Below are positions 23,679-32,089 of a stretch of DNA of 33,494 nucleotides, in pieces. The translations under genes and the position numbers were made by a program. Source of the stretch: JBEKJU01 sp050011095 (lineage in GTDB: Bacteria; Desulfobacterota; Syntrophorhabdia; Syntrophorhabdales; WCHB1-27). The stretch spans positions 1 to 33,494 of the forward strand of contig JBEKJU010000016.1 in assembly GCA_050011095.1 (NCBI GenBank), written 5' to 3'. The notes beneath the pieces were generated by a model. It was given only the letters and a program-made list of their open reading frames with translations, was not told where the DNA came from and made no database searches. Numbering within the stretch: position 1 is the first letter of the stretch; each line of letters begins with the position of its first letter.

Positions 23679-24731
23679 CTACATATTATAGCCTTCGGTC
23701 CAGAGCCCGCTCACGTGGTGGCATTTTGCCATGCGGATCGCGTCTTTGTGGTTCCTATGCACGATATCCCTTACCACGAACTGCGCCACCGGGCAGGAAC
23801 TGGAGAAGCCGTAACGAAGACAAAGCTCCATTATCTCCTCGCCAGGCGCGCAGTATGGATTGAGGAGCGTATGGAAATGCCCGGCGCTCCCTTGATTATC
23901 CTTAATGATTTTAGAAAGGAGAATTGAGGCGGCATGGTTGTCAACCGAGACAAAGTCAGAAAGCGACACGACACCCTTGGACAATGCCACAAAGGCATAG
24001 GCCTGCAATTTCCCCCCTTTGGTGACCTGGTACTCCAGGTATCTCAAAAACGGGTGGTTTCTGATTCTCCAATCGAGATAGCGGCCGTCAAGAAAGGGCG
24101 TTATGAGCGAAGGGTGCATCCTGTCGAGCCTGGTCTGCAAGTCCCGGAGCTGCGACAGATCCGTTCTTGCTTTGGAAACCAGATAACTGCCCTGCCTTTC
24201 GACGTGAAGTGTTACGAGTCGTTTCACGTTTCTCAAATAGAACACGCCGTATTTGCCCGCCCGTCCAGCCCTCAGCCATAGCGGTCCGGGGTCCTGAAGC
24301 CGGGAAGCAAGCCCGGCAAAGAAATCCAGTCCCGGTTTGCTCAAGACCCTGACGGACGGGTATACGGAAAAGCCGAAGTCACGAAACGCCTTGACCGCCG
24401 AGGTGAATCCCCAGATGAATTCGTAACCTTTCTCTTCACACATCCTTACCACGGATGCATACAAGTGAGCCATGATATTCTTTCCACGGTAATCGGGAAG
24501 CAAGAGACTGCTTTCGCTTTTTCCGGTCAAGACGACTTCTTCACCTATCTTCATGTAGACGGGCATGATCCCCTGGGTGCCGATCAGTCTGCCTCCGTCC
24601 CTCACCGTGAAAAATATGGCTTTATCAGGCTCGTAGCTTTTGTACTGCCAGATCCAATTATCCGGATGTCTTGCCGTCCCGTAGTAGGAATTGTGAAAAT
24701 CGACGAATTCCGCCGCCTGAGACAACGACAC
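23679..24731 (-). CDS. GNAT-family N-acetyltransferase-like protein
   Basis: This 350-residue protein has an N-terminal GNAT acyltransferase domain. IGTQGIMPVYMKIG is followed by KSESSLLLPDYRGKNIMAHLYASVV, which carries the acetyl-CoA loop (R-G-K-N), and YEFIWGFTSAVKAFRDFGF gives the last strands. The C-terminal half continues as a second, more divergent GNAT-like domain, as in large GNAT proteins of unknown substrate. The start is uncertain. GTG at 24731 lacks a ribosome binding site, and protein-like frame (AIIEEPVDIRS) continues upstream to about 24770 without ATG, GTG or TTG. An ATT start after TGAGG is conceivable. It ends close to a convergent chemoreceptor remnant. Confidence 0.78.
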   Translation of the reverse strand: MSLSQAAEFVDFHNSYYGTARHPDNWIWQYKSYEPDKAIFFTVRDGGRLIGTQGIMPVYMKIGEEVVLTGKSESSLLLPDYRGKNIMAHLYASVVRMCEEKGYEFIWGFTSAVKAFRDFGFSVYPSVRVLSKPGLDFFAGLASRLQDPGPLWLRAGRAGKYGVFYLRNVKRLVTLHVERQGSYLVSKARTDLSQLRDLQTRLDRMHPSLITPFLDGRYLDWRIRNHPFLRYLEYQVTKGGKLQAYAFVALSKGVVSLSDFVSVDNHAASILLSKIIKDNQGSAGHFHTLLNPYCAPGEEIMELCLRYGFSSSCPVAQFVVRDIVHRNHKDAIRMAKCHHVSGLWTEGYNM

Positions 24732-24853
24732 AGAGCGGATATCTACAGGTTCCTCTATAATGGCAATGCCTCATGCGCCTGGGGCTTCCCGGGCCTTGAC
24801 ACCGTTTCCTTCATGCCTCACGGGCGGTCTGCCCCATCTCTCCAATAAGTCGC

Positions 24854-25192
24854 ATGTCCGGGAGAATTGGTTACACGTCGCGGCTTTTTTGCCAGGTGCC
24901 GGCGAAGCCCCCGTCGTGGAACGGACGGTGCCGGCTCGACGTCCACGCCTTGCTCTCGGTTTCTCCGAAGCGTGTCGTTCCTCAAGCGGTAGGGTCTATC
25001 AAGGGGAAAAGTGCAATCTACGTGGTAAGAATGAGCGGCAGAAGTCGCATCTTCGTCGGACAGAACTTGTGGGCCCGGGGATACTGCGTGTCGATCATTG
25101 GGTTAGACGAGACAGCGATACGAGAGTTCCAGACGCAGGAAGAGACAGACAACAAGTTCGATCAGATGAGACTGTTCGAGAAAGACAGGTAG
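24854..25192 (+). pseudogene. IS200/IS605-family transposase remnant (TnpA, C-terminal part)
   Basis: Over about 110 codons the frame resembles the C-terminal two thirds of a Y1 HUH transposase. It has DVHALLSVSPK at the HUH strand, VGSIKGKSA, GQNLWARGYCVS, then IREFQTQEETDNKFDQMRLFE at the end. The catalytic His-x-His, normally in DHVH, reads LDVH, so one histidine is lost. The N-terminal 30-40 residues are replaced by unrelated sequence. Therefore it cannot transpose by itself. No clear terminal hairpins were identified on either side. It sits between the GNAT and AI-2E family genes. Confidence 0.75.
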
Positions 25193-25272
25193 CGGCTGTC
25201 AAGGACCGAGGCATTTCCCCGCTCGGCGTGGTTCGGACCGGCAATTGGTTAGCCTGCCATCTTTCCTTACGT

Positions 25273-26382
25273 TCAATCTTCATGCTTTGCCTTTTTGTCA
25301 TCCGGAAGCGGGGCCCGCTCGTCCGGCGGAACGACAACCGTGATGCGCCGTTCGTCGTCTTCAACGTCCTTCACGATATCAATGAGAGAGATGTAGAGGG
25401 CCATGATGAGAGGTCCGACAATAATGCCAATGAGGCCGAACGCCTGGATCCCGCCTATCACCGCGAGGAAGGTGAGCAGAAAAGACAACCTGGCCCGCCC
25501 TCTGATGAAAAGAGGACGGATTATATTGTCTACCAGGCCTATGCCGAAGATGCCGAAGGCCGCTAGTATTGCCGCCTTCAGGATGTGCGCCGTAACGAGA
25601 AGATAAAGACACATGGGCACCCAGACGATATGGGAGCCGACAAAGGGAATGAAAGACGTGATTGCGGTGGCCAAACCCCAGAGAACCGGGGAAGGCACCC
25701 CGACCGAGATGAATGCTATGACCCCTACTATTCCTTGGGCCACGGCTACGGCTACTCCGCCGTAAATAGTCGAAACGATTACGTCCTTCGTCTGTTTTAC
25801 CAGATGCTCCTTGTTTCGCTCTGAAAAGGGCAGATACTCGAGGATTTTTACCACATACGTACTTCCGTCCTTAAAAAAGAAGAAGAGAACGAAGGCCATG
25901 ATAATGAAAGTAATGAAGGCGCCCGCGACGCTGCCCAGTCCGCCGGGAATCCGCTGAAGCACGTTTCTTGACAACGTAGAAAGGCCGTTTGCCACGTAGG
26001 CGATGGCCTGCTGCTCATCAAGATGGAAGACAGGCAGCACCTTGTTAGCCAAATCGTGAATGATTGAATTCTGGTACGCCGACCGCATCCCCTCGACGGT
26101 GAGTCCGGTTCTTGACAGATCCTGAAGTTCGCCTACCAGACGGTACGAAAGGTACGAAAGGGGTCCGAGAAGCACGATCAGGACAAGGGCGACCGTTGCC
26201 AAGGCAGCGAGAGATGGGCGTCCTCCGTACCGGAGGATGACCCTGTATACGGGATAGAAAACGATCGCGAATACCGCCGCCCACGTGAGGGGAGCGAAAA
26301 ACGGAGCAAGGACAAGGTATGCAAGATAACTGAGGAATACGACGAGGACGGCGAGAACTCCTATTCTGAATCTGCGCGTCAT
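25273..26382 (-). CDS. AI-2E family transporter (UPF0118/PerM-like permease)
   Basis: This 369-residue integral membrane protein has about seven to eight transmembrane segments. The N-terminal pair (FRIGVLAVLVVFLSYLAYLVLAPFFAPLTWA) is followed by a soluble stretch. The C-terminal block has the family marks GIPGVIAF-like GIVGVIAFISVGVPSPVLWG, FIPFVGSHIVWVP and GIIVGPLIMAL. The tail is highly charged. The family ranges from autoinducer-2 export to Na+/H+ exchange, so the substrate is unknown. The start ATG at 26382 is confirmed by the hydrophobic first helix. It is monocistronic as far as can be seen. Confidence 0.92.
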   Translation of the reverse strand: MTRRFRIGVLAVLVVFLSYLAYLVLAPFFAPLTWAAVFAIVFYPVYRVILRYGGRPSLAALATVALVLIVLLGPLSYLSYRLVGELQDLSRTGLTVEGMRSAYQNSIIHDLANKVLPVFHLDEQQAIAYVANGLSTLSRNVLQRIPGGLGSVAGAFITFIIMAFVLFFFFKDGSTYVVKILEYLPFSERNKEHLVKQTKDVIVSTIYGGVAVAVAQGIVGVIAFISVGVPSPVLWGLATAITSFIPFVGSHIVWVPMCLYLLVTAHILKAAILAAFGIFGIGLVDNIIRPLFIRGRARLSFLLTFLAVIGGIQAFGLIGIIVGPLIMALYISLIDIVKDVEDDERRITVVVPPDERAPLPDDKKAKHED

Positions 26383-26815
26383 AGAGGGGTACCTGTTATG
26401 TGAAGATCAATCCCATGACGACCTAACGCATGAAGGTCACAAGAAGTCGGTCCTCATCGAATTTCCCAAAGCGTGGTGGTATCAGTATAAAGTTTAGGCT
26501 TCCGGACAAAACGTGTCAATGGCCTGCCTCCCCTCCATAATGCCAGGGCATCCCGGAGAAGCGTCATCCGAGTCAACAACAGAGACTTCGACTTGCGGGA
26601 TATTCGGGTAGGATACGGGAAACGTCTACCGGCGCGCGGTAGGGCAACGGGGCATGCTTGAGGACTTCCCATTCAAGTCCTATATTTAAACGGTATCCTT
26701 CAGGTGATACCTATGAAAGAATGAAGACGGAAAGGCGCGATGGTGAAGATCGATCACGTTATCCGTACTCGTAAAGGGTCTCCCAGGGCGCTATCGTGAT
26801 GACGCGGAGGAGGGT
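26383..26815. other. Gene-free region with two small hairpins
   Basis: About 430 bases lie between divergent genes. AGGACTT/AAGTCCT (26661-26681) and GGTATC/GATACC (26692-26711) are clean short hairpins near the plus-strand gene. A minus-strand frame of 72 codons shows no protein character. I see nothing else. Confidence 0.45.
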
Positions 26816-27292
26816 ATGATGCGCAAACGGATTATCAATCGAAGTTCGAAGGAGCCCTCATCTATCGATCAGGGCTGGCTGGACCTGGAGCGTCTCGCAG
26901 AGGTCGAGATCACGTCTGAAGAGGCGGGATACCCGATCGAGTCGGCGCTGACAGCCGGCGGCGGGCCGGGCTGGCAGGCAGGTGTTGCCGGGGAGCAGAC
27001 GATTCGCCTGCTCTTCGACGAACCGCAGGCACTCAGTCGGGTTCATCTCGTATTCGAGGAAGGGAGGCGGGAGCGGACCCATGAGTTCGTGCTGCGCTGG
27101 TCGGAAGACGGCGGGCGATCTTACCGGGAAATTGTTCGCCAGCAGTATACCTTCAGCCCGCCCGGAGCGAGCCGCGAGGTCGAGGACTACGCGGTCAATC
27201 TCGACAGGGTGACGGTGCTGGAACTGAGGGTTGTACCGGACATAAGCGGGGGAGATGCCAGGGCGTCGCTCCTTTCGCTGCGGCTTGGATAA
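26816..27292 (+). CDS. Unknown protein with discoidin-like beta-sandwich features
   Basis: This 158-residue protein lacks a signal peptide. The middle has EQTIRLLFDEPQALSRVHLVFEE, then THEFVLRWSEDGGRSYREIVRQQYTFSP, and near the end VTVLELRVVPDISGG. That order of strands recalls carbohydrate-binding F5/8 type C or XRCC1-N-like folds, in which an SxDGxxYxxI motif is common. A role in binding is only a guess. The ATG lies five bases after GGAGG. It stands alone. Confidence 0.6.
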   Translation: MMRKRIINRSSKEPSSIDQGWLDLERLAEVEITSEEAGYPIESALTAGGGPGWQAGVAGEQTIRLLFDEPQALSRVHLVFEEGRRERTHEFVLRWSEDGGRSYREIVRQQYTFSPPGASREVEDYAVNLDRVTVLELRVVPDISGGDARASLLSLRLG

Positions 27293-27577
27293 CGTCGAAC
27301 TGCTCTCGCGTTGCCGGGGGTAGCCCAACAAACCATAAAGCCGGCGCGCTGCCAGCGGGAACCTCCCGCCTCGGCATTATCACCCTTGGGAGAAATGTCC
27401 CGGATGCCCTGTCCAGGGTGCGTGCCGGAGAATTCAATATTTGACGCCTTGCTCGGTTTAAAGTGGGAAGCGTGGTGAAAGTCGTGGGGTTAGCATGCCC
27501 ATGGACACGTGAATATCCAAAGAAAACCAAATCAAAGGGAAAATATAAATTTGGGTCAGGAATATTCCGACAGGCTC
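27293..27577. other. Gene-free spacer between convergent genes
   Basis: About 285 bases have no gene, RNA or strong hairpin that I can support. Base composition becomes AT-rich at the right end, near the receiver-domain gene. Confidence 0.4.
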
Positions 27578-27949
27578 CTAGGCCGCTTCCGCCAGGGCGT
27601 TTTCCACCGTTGCGGCAAGGTCGGTCATTGACAACGGCTTCATGCCGAACCAATGGATACCTGATTCTCTGGCCTTCGACTGCGCCTGGCCCTCCAATCC
27701 GGTCAGAAGAACAACGGGGATATCAGAGCGCACCAACAGGAGCTTTTCTACCAGGAGTAACCCCGACATGTCCGGCATACCCAGATCGGCGATGATGAGG
27801 TCGAACCCTCCGGGATTTTTGGAAAAAACGCGCAGGGCGTCCACGCCGCTCGTCTCCATGCGTACGTGGTGTCCCATGCCCACAAGCATGGCGTTTATCG
27901 CCTCGACTATCGTCCGGTCACCGTCCACAAAAAGAACCCGTCTGCCCAT
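27578..27949 (-). CDS. Single-domain response regulator (CheY-like receiver)
   Basis: This 123-residue receiver domain has no output domain. Phosphorylation residues are in place: acidic pocket Asp9/Asp11 in FVDGD, phosphoacceptor Asp55 in IIADLGMPDMSG, Thr83 in LLTG and Lys104 in GMKPLS. It would relay or quench phosphoryl groups from a histidine kinase not encoded in this window. The ATG lies after GGAAGGGG, 15 bases after the 94-residue gene on the same strand, so the two form an operon. Confidence 0.93.
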   Translation of the reverse strand: MGRRVLFVDGDRTIVEAINAMLVGMGHHVRMETSGVDALRVFSKNPGGFDLIIADLGMPDMSGLLLVEKLLLVRSDIPVVLLTGLEGQAQSKARESGIHWFGMKPLSMTDLAATVENALAEAA

Positions 27950-27964
27950 TTGTTCCCCTTCCGG

Positions 27965-28249
27965 TCATCGCTTGGCCGACACCTTCCGTAGAATACGCCG
28001 TGATTTCTTTGTGAAGGACTGGAAGAAATCGATTGCGCTTGTTTCTATCATCTTTTTCCTATGGATCTCGTATTGTCCCTCGAACATTGCGTCGAGCCGA
28101 ATGGCATGATGGATGATAATGAACGTGCCCGATTCCCTGGCAGCCATTTTTGTAATATCCGATTCATCGATATTGCAGATGAACGCCCCTTCATCGGTAG
28201 TCAATTGTACTGCTATCATTTTCACTTCCGCAGGTTTACGCTCGATCAC
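27965..28249 (-). CDS. Unknown small protein upstream of the receiver gene
   Basis: This 94-residue protein is of unknown function. The start is GTG at 28249 with GAGGAGGG well placed. The first half is mixed beta/alpha (KMIAVQLTTDEGAFICNIDESDI). The end is very basic (FTKKSRRILRKVSAKR), which could contact nucleic acid or acidic lipid. There is no membrane segment. It is co-transcribed with the receiver protein and may be its partner or target, which is inference. Confidence 0.6.
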   Translation of the reverse strand: MIERKPAEVKMIAVQLTTDEGAFICNIDESDITKMAARESGTFIIIHHAIRLDAMFEGQYEIHRKKMIETSAIDFFQSFTKKSRRILRKVSAKR

Positions 28250-28343
28250 GAACCCTCCTCTTGTTGACCATGGTATGGTCTTATTGCTATAAAAACAGGA
28301 CTGTCAAACTGTCAGGCGCGCATGAGAGGGCACGAAAAACACC

Positions 28344-29018
28344 TTAGCCTAAGAAGGGTACGAACAGTGGGATGTCAGAAGCTGCCGTCGTTTCAGCGTC
28401 CTCTGAGCCTGATCCAAAAGACCGAATCCGGTGTGCCGGGAACGGCACATTCAGAAAACCGAGGCGCATTCCGCTGTGATATGCTCCCCGCCGGTCATGA
28501 GCCATCGCCGATGGTCGATATGCGTAGAACATTAGATTACCACATTGCCGACCATTAAGCAAACTGTGGAAAAACAGTTCGCCTATTTTGCCTTCACCGA
28601 GCATTCGCCCCAATTCCTTGAAAGCGAAGAATGGCATAAAGGTGAGAACGTGACCAAACACCTGGCCGCCAGTTCATATTTTCCTTTACTCGTAATCTCA
28701 TTCAGACCGGCAGTCAAACCTTTTCCGCGCAGAAATCCGCCTGCCGTGTACTCGAAAACGGTAAGAACCGCAAACCGGAGGGTAAACACAACCGCCCTTT
28801 TATAGGGTGGGGAAAAACAAAGGCATGTCCACAAGCCCCCGACCAAGGCGTAAGGCATCCCTCAGCATAATGACTTTGGCCAGAACCAGGGCCTCTACCA
28901 GGCTAACCCCGCAGTTCAAGTAGCTGATCTGATACTCAGCCAGTATCAATCTTCGATACCAGGCAAACAAACCGAAATAACACGCCAGATAGACGAAATT
29001 TATGTAATACTCCACCAT
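28344..29018 (-). pseudogene. Small multi-pass membrane protein, broken by two frameshifts
   Basis: Three successive minus-strand frames read as one protein. The first (from 29018) runs VEYYINFVYLACYFGLFAWYRR and on to MLRDALRLGRGL and FFPTL. The second (from about 28803) has YKRAVVFTLRFAVLTVFEYTAGG, GKGLTAGLNEI and KYELAARCLVTF. The third (from about 28640) has MPFFAFKELGRMLGEGKIGELFF and continues to 28344. Together they would be a protein of about 170-220 residues with four membrane helices. I know the type only as an uncharacterised membrane protein. Two shifts make real inactivation more likely than one isolated sequencing error. Confidence 0.65.
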
Positions 29019-29097
29019 TTCGCGTAGAATTTTCTGCTTCCAGCCGGTTTTTGCTTATTCACGTTGGCCAACGCCTGATGCTTCCACGCCAAAGCAA

Positions 29098-29385
29098 CTA
29101 CCGTTGTGGAGCCTCTGTCTCTTTTTCCGTCGTTGAGACGGTTCTATCCCCGGAGGGGACGCGGTCTTCCTTTACCACGCATCCTTTCTTCGGTTTTTTC
29201 AATCGCATCCTCAGAGAAATGACAGCCATGATAATCACCCCTGCCACAAGGGCAAGGAAGACTACTATGGCTAGAGACGCATTGAATTGCCACAGGATAA
29301 AGGATACGGTCACCGGGTTGGCGTTCTGGACGGAAAAAATCACCAGTGCAGCGACTATCAAGATCACCACGAACAGAATAATCAT
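29098..29385 (-). CDS. LapA-domain (DUF1049) inner-membrane protein
   Basis: This is a 95-residue protein from the ATG at 29385. Two transmembrane helices flank the hallmark FSVQNANPVTVSFILW. The first is MIILFVVILIVAALVI; the second is AIVVFLALVAGVIIMAVI. The C-terminal tail is cytoplasmic, first basic (RMRLKKPKK), then acidic. LapA relatives work with LapB in regulating envelope lipid synthesis, but stand-alone members like this are of unknown role. A longer frame to 29424 would add 13 residues; the GGGGG just before 29385 favours the shorter form. Confidence 0.85.
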   Translation of the reverse strand: MIILFVVILIVAALVIFSVQNANPVTVSFILWQFNASLAIVVFLALVAGVIIMAVISLRMRLKKPKKGCVVKEDRVPSGDRTVSTTEKETEAPQR

Positions 29386-29424
29386 GTTTCGCCCCCTATG
29401 CATCATGCGGTTTATGATTAACAT

Positions 29425-29768
29425 CAGTCCGGCGTCTTAGTGGTTCTCCGGCCTTCGGTACCTAGGACAAATTATGTCAACGTTACTCCATTTCAGGCGA
29501 GGGGCAATCCTTGCTACCGGTTATCGTCGCCGTTCCGGTCGCGTCCGTGTAATACATTTTGCCTCGTCCTTACTTTGGATGAGACCGATCATGGGACTTT
29601 TGACGTTTCTTGAAAGGCTATTTGCCATAACCAAACCATATTTAAAATTGATGTCGGGTGGGAGGTGTGTCAAGGATGACGCGGTCCCCCGTCCTCAGGC
29701 AGGAAGCACGGGACAGAGGCATTGACGGTTAGTGAAAAGGGACTGATAGTAAATATAAGGAGTCCTCC
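29425..29768. other. Gene-free spacer before the DUF4239 gene
   Basis: About 340 bases show no credible gene; an 83-codon frame at 29474 has no ribosome binding site and no protein-like pattern. TTGACG at 29722 with TAGTAA about 19 bases later may be the promoter of the next gene. Confidence 0.4.
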
Positions 29769-30560
29769 ATGATAAGCGCTTTTTACCGGGCAGACCCATT
29801 TTTCCTTTGTGCGGTTCTAACTGTCCTTCTCATTGTGACAGAGGAGGTCGGTTTTCGGATAAAGATATGGAAAGCCCGTGAGAGGAACGGCATCGAGAAT
29901 ACGGATATTGCCCTGATGCTGGGCGGTGTCATGACGCTGCTCGCCCTTATGCTTGGCTTCACCTTCACCCTGTCCGAGGGCCGTTTTGAAATGCGGAGGC
30001 AACTGATTGTGGATGAAGCCAATGCCATAGGCACTACCTATCTCAGGACGCGAACGCTGCCGGAACCAGCGGGTGCAGAAATGCGGGAATCGCTGCGCAA
30101 GTACGTCGCGGTGCGGCTCGAAATAGACAAGCCCCCGGCGGACACTCCGGAGAAACTACGTGAGCTTGTCGACCGGTCGAAGCAACTCCAGGAAGCGCTG
30201 TGGGCCCAGGCGTCGGTCCTGGCACGAGAGAACCCGAACCCGGTGCGTGGCCTGCTGCTTCAGACACTCAACCAGATGATCGACATCAGCACCATGCGGT
30301 TGGCTGCGTTCAAGAACAGGGTCCCCTTTTCCATTTACGCAGTGCTCTTTCTGGTGTCGGTCGTGGCCATGTGGCTTTTTGGCGCCTATTTCAACATGCG
30401 GAGCAGACGGCCGGGAATGCTTGCTATTGTGCTTGCCATTCTGATAGCTTCGGTTATGTGGCTGATCATGGATCTTGACCAGCCCCTACGGGGAGCGATC
30501 AGGCCAAGCCAGGAGAGTCTTAGCGATCTTCACGGGGATCTGAGCAGGAGTCCTGACTGA
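29769..30560 (+). CDS. Bestrophin-like DUF4239 membrane protein
   Basis: This 263-residue protein has two helices at each end and a soluble middle. The N-terminal helices are FFLCAVLTVLLIVTEEV and LMLGGVMTLLALMLGFTFTLS. A segment beginning EGRFEMRRQLIVDEANAIGTTYLR follows, which is the hallmark of the DUF4239 (bestrophin-like) family. The C-terminal helices are FSIYAVLFLVSVVAMWLFGAYF and MLAIVLAILIASVMWLIMDLDQPLRG. The family may form ion channels, but this is unproven. The ATG has AAGGAG eight bases upstream. Confidence 0.85.
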   Translation: MISAFYRADPFFLCAVLTVLLIVTEEVGFRIKIWKARERNGIENTDIALMLGGVMTLLALMLGFTFTLSEGRFEMRRQLIVDEANAIGTTYLRTRTLPEPAGAEMRESLRKYVAVRLEIDKPPADTPEKLRELVDRSKQLQEALWAQASVLARENPNPVRGLLLQTLNQMIDISTMRLAAFKNRVPFSIYAVLFLVSVVAMWLFGAYFNMRSRRPGMLAIVLAILIASVMWLIMDLDQPLRGAIRPSQESLSDLHGDLSRSPD

Positions 30561-30611
30561 AGGTAGGCACCAGGTTGCCCCCTCTCATGAACACGAGCCA
30601 AAAAGGAGGTT

Positions 30612-30701
30612 ATGGTTATGGCAGGGACAAAGATTCCACGCACTGTCCTATCGATTCGCGATCGGCAGTACACCGGCCTCCGGGAGACGAAGAAACAATA
30701 A
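30612..30701 (+). pseudogene. N-terminal stub of a lost arylsulfatase
   Basis: This frame of 29 codons has an excellent start (AAAAAGGAGGTT before ATG). Residues TKIPRTVLSIRDRQYTGL resemble the opening of large proteobacterial arylsulfatases (the PRTVLPIPDRxxxGL type), which then continue for 700 or more residues. Here a stop follows six codons later. The next gene is an anaerobic sulfatase-maturating-type enzyme, the usual neighbour of such sulfatases. The body of the sulfatase has evidently been deleted. An independent short peptide acted on by the radical SAM enzyme is a less likely reading. Confidence 0.55.
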
Positions 30702-30718
30702 AAGCACAAGGCAGGTAG

Positions 30719-32014
30719 GTGACCTTGAGCGATTATCCAAAGGCATTTCACGTCATGGCCAAGCCCACAGGGTCGGCCTGTAATCTGAGCTGCGACTACT
30801 GCTTCTTCCTGAAGAAGGAAAAGCTCTATCCGGGAAGCAATTTCCGTATGTCCGACGAGGTCCATGAGGCCTATATCAAGCAGCTTTTTGAAGCTCACCA
30901 GGCTCCTCGGGTGACTGTGGCATGGCAGGGGGGAGAGCCTACTTTGATGGGGCTCGATTTTTTCCGGCGCTCCATGGAGTTCCAGAAAAGGTACCGGAGG
31001 CAGGGCGCCAGGATTGAGAACACCTTCCAGACCAATGGAATCCTCCTCAATGATGAGTGGTGTCAATTTTTTCGTCAGAATAACTTCCTGATCGGCCTGA
31101 GCATGGATGGTCCGCGGGAACTTCACGACGTCTACCGCAAAGACAAAGGGGGCCACGGGACCTTCGACCGTGTCGTGGGGGCCGCAAGGCTTCTCAGGAG
31201 ACACAAAGTAGAGTTCAACATCCTCTGCACGGTCAACGCGAAAAACGCCGATCATCCCCTGGAGGTGTACCGGTTCTTCCGGGACGTGCTCGGTGTTCGC
31301 TACATCCAGTTCATTCCCGTTGTCGAGCGGATCAACGAGAACGGGGAGACCGGCCTCCAGGAAGGAAACAAGGTCACGGACAGGTCGGTGAGGCCGGACC
31401 GGTGGGGACGTTTCCTGATCGGGATCTTCGACGAATGGGTGAGGCGGGATGTGGGCATGACGTTTGTCCTCAACTTCGACGGGGCCCTTGCCGGATGGCT
31501 CGGAATGGCCGGAACCGTCTGCATCTTCGGGCCGACTTGCGGTCTCGGCATGGCCCTGGAGCATAATGGGGACCTCTATTCGTGCGACCACTTTGTAGAG
31601 CCGAATTACTATCTTGGGAATATTCTCAGGACGCCGATGGTCGATCTTGTTACTTCTGCGAGGCGGCAAGAGTTCGGGCAGAACAAAAGAAAGATGCTTT
31701 CCCGTTACTGCCTGGAATGCGATTTCGTCTCCATCTGCAACGGTGAGTGCCCAAAAAACCGCTTCGCTCAAGCACCCGGGAATGAGCCGGGACTGAACTA
31801 CCTCTGCGAAGGCTACAAGGCCTTCTTCAAGCATGCGGACGGACCCATGCGGATCATGGCAGAGTTGCTTCGGGGAAACCGGCCGGCCTCCGAGGTGATA
31901 GCTATTTTGGCAAGAGAGGAGGGCGCTCTTAAGGAGAGCTTCGCAAACGCGGGGAGAAATGATCCGTGCCCGTGCGGCAGCGGGGTGAAGTTTAAGCGAT
32001 GCCACGGAAGATAG
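30719..32014 (+). CDS. Anaerobic sulfatase-maturase-like radical SAM/SPASM protein with SEC-C tail
   Basis: This 431-residue radical SAM enzyme has Cys21-x3-Cys25-x2-Cys28 (CNLSCDYC), which binds the SAM cluster. WQGGEPTLMGLDFF and TNGILL follow, as in anSMEs that oxidise a sulfatase Cys or Ser to formylglycine. The C-terminal SPASM region carries the auxiliary-cluster cysteines: CIFGPTCGLGMALEHNGDLYSCDHF, then YCLECDFVSICNGECPKNRF and LNYLCEGYKAFF. The last 20 residues are a SEC-C zinc motif (NDPCPCGSGVKFKRCHGR). The start is GTG 30719 or TTG 30725. No sulfatase remains in the window, so the substrate must be elsewhere or lost. Confidence 0.92.
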   Translation: MTLSDYPKAFHVMAKPTGSACNLSCDYCFFLKKEKLYPGSNFRMSDEVHEAYIKQLFEAHQAPRVTVAWQGGEPTLMGLDFFRRSMEFQKRYRRQGARIENTFQTNGILLNDEWCQFFRQNNFLIGLSMDGPRELHDVYRKDKGGHGTFDRVVGAARLLRRHKVEFNILCTVNAKNADHPLEVYRFFRDVLGVRYIQFIPVVERINENGETGLQEGNKVTDRSVRPDRWGRFLIGIFDEWVRRDVGMTFVLNFDGALAGWLGMAGTVCIFGPTCGLGMALEHNGDLYSCDHFVEPNYYLGNILRTPMVDLVTSARRQEFGQNKRKMLSRYCLECDFVSICNGECPKNRFAQAPGNEPGLNYLCEGYKAFFKHADGPMRIMAELLRGNRPASEVIAILAREEGALKESFANAGRNDPCPCGSGVKFKRCHGR

Positions 32015-32089
32015 AAAGGAGCATAGTGCGGCAGCCTATGGTTCAATGGCTCACCAGCGTAGCAAGCGGAGCCGGCCACTGATACCAAG

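Noticed and set aside
29474..29725. 83-codon plus-strand frame
   Set aside because: No ribosome binding site and an Arg-rich composition without protein-like periodicity.
30530..32005. 491-codon minus-strand open frame
   Set aside because: It lies antisense to the radical SAM gene, whose cluster motifs and SPASM cysteines are unmistakable; the minus frame has no recognisable domain.
32026..32082. 18-codon frame after AAAGGAG between the radical SAM gene and the small membrane protein
   Set aside because: Too short to support as a gene from one sequence; it could be a chance frame or leader.
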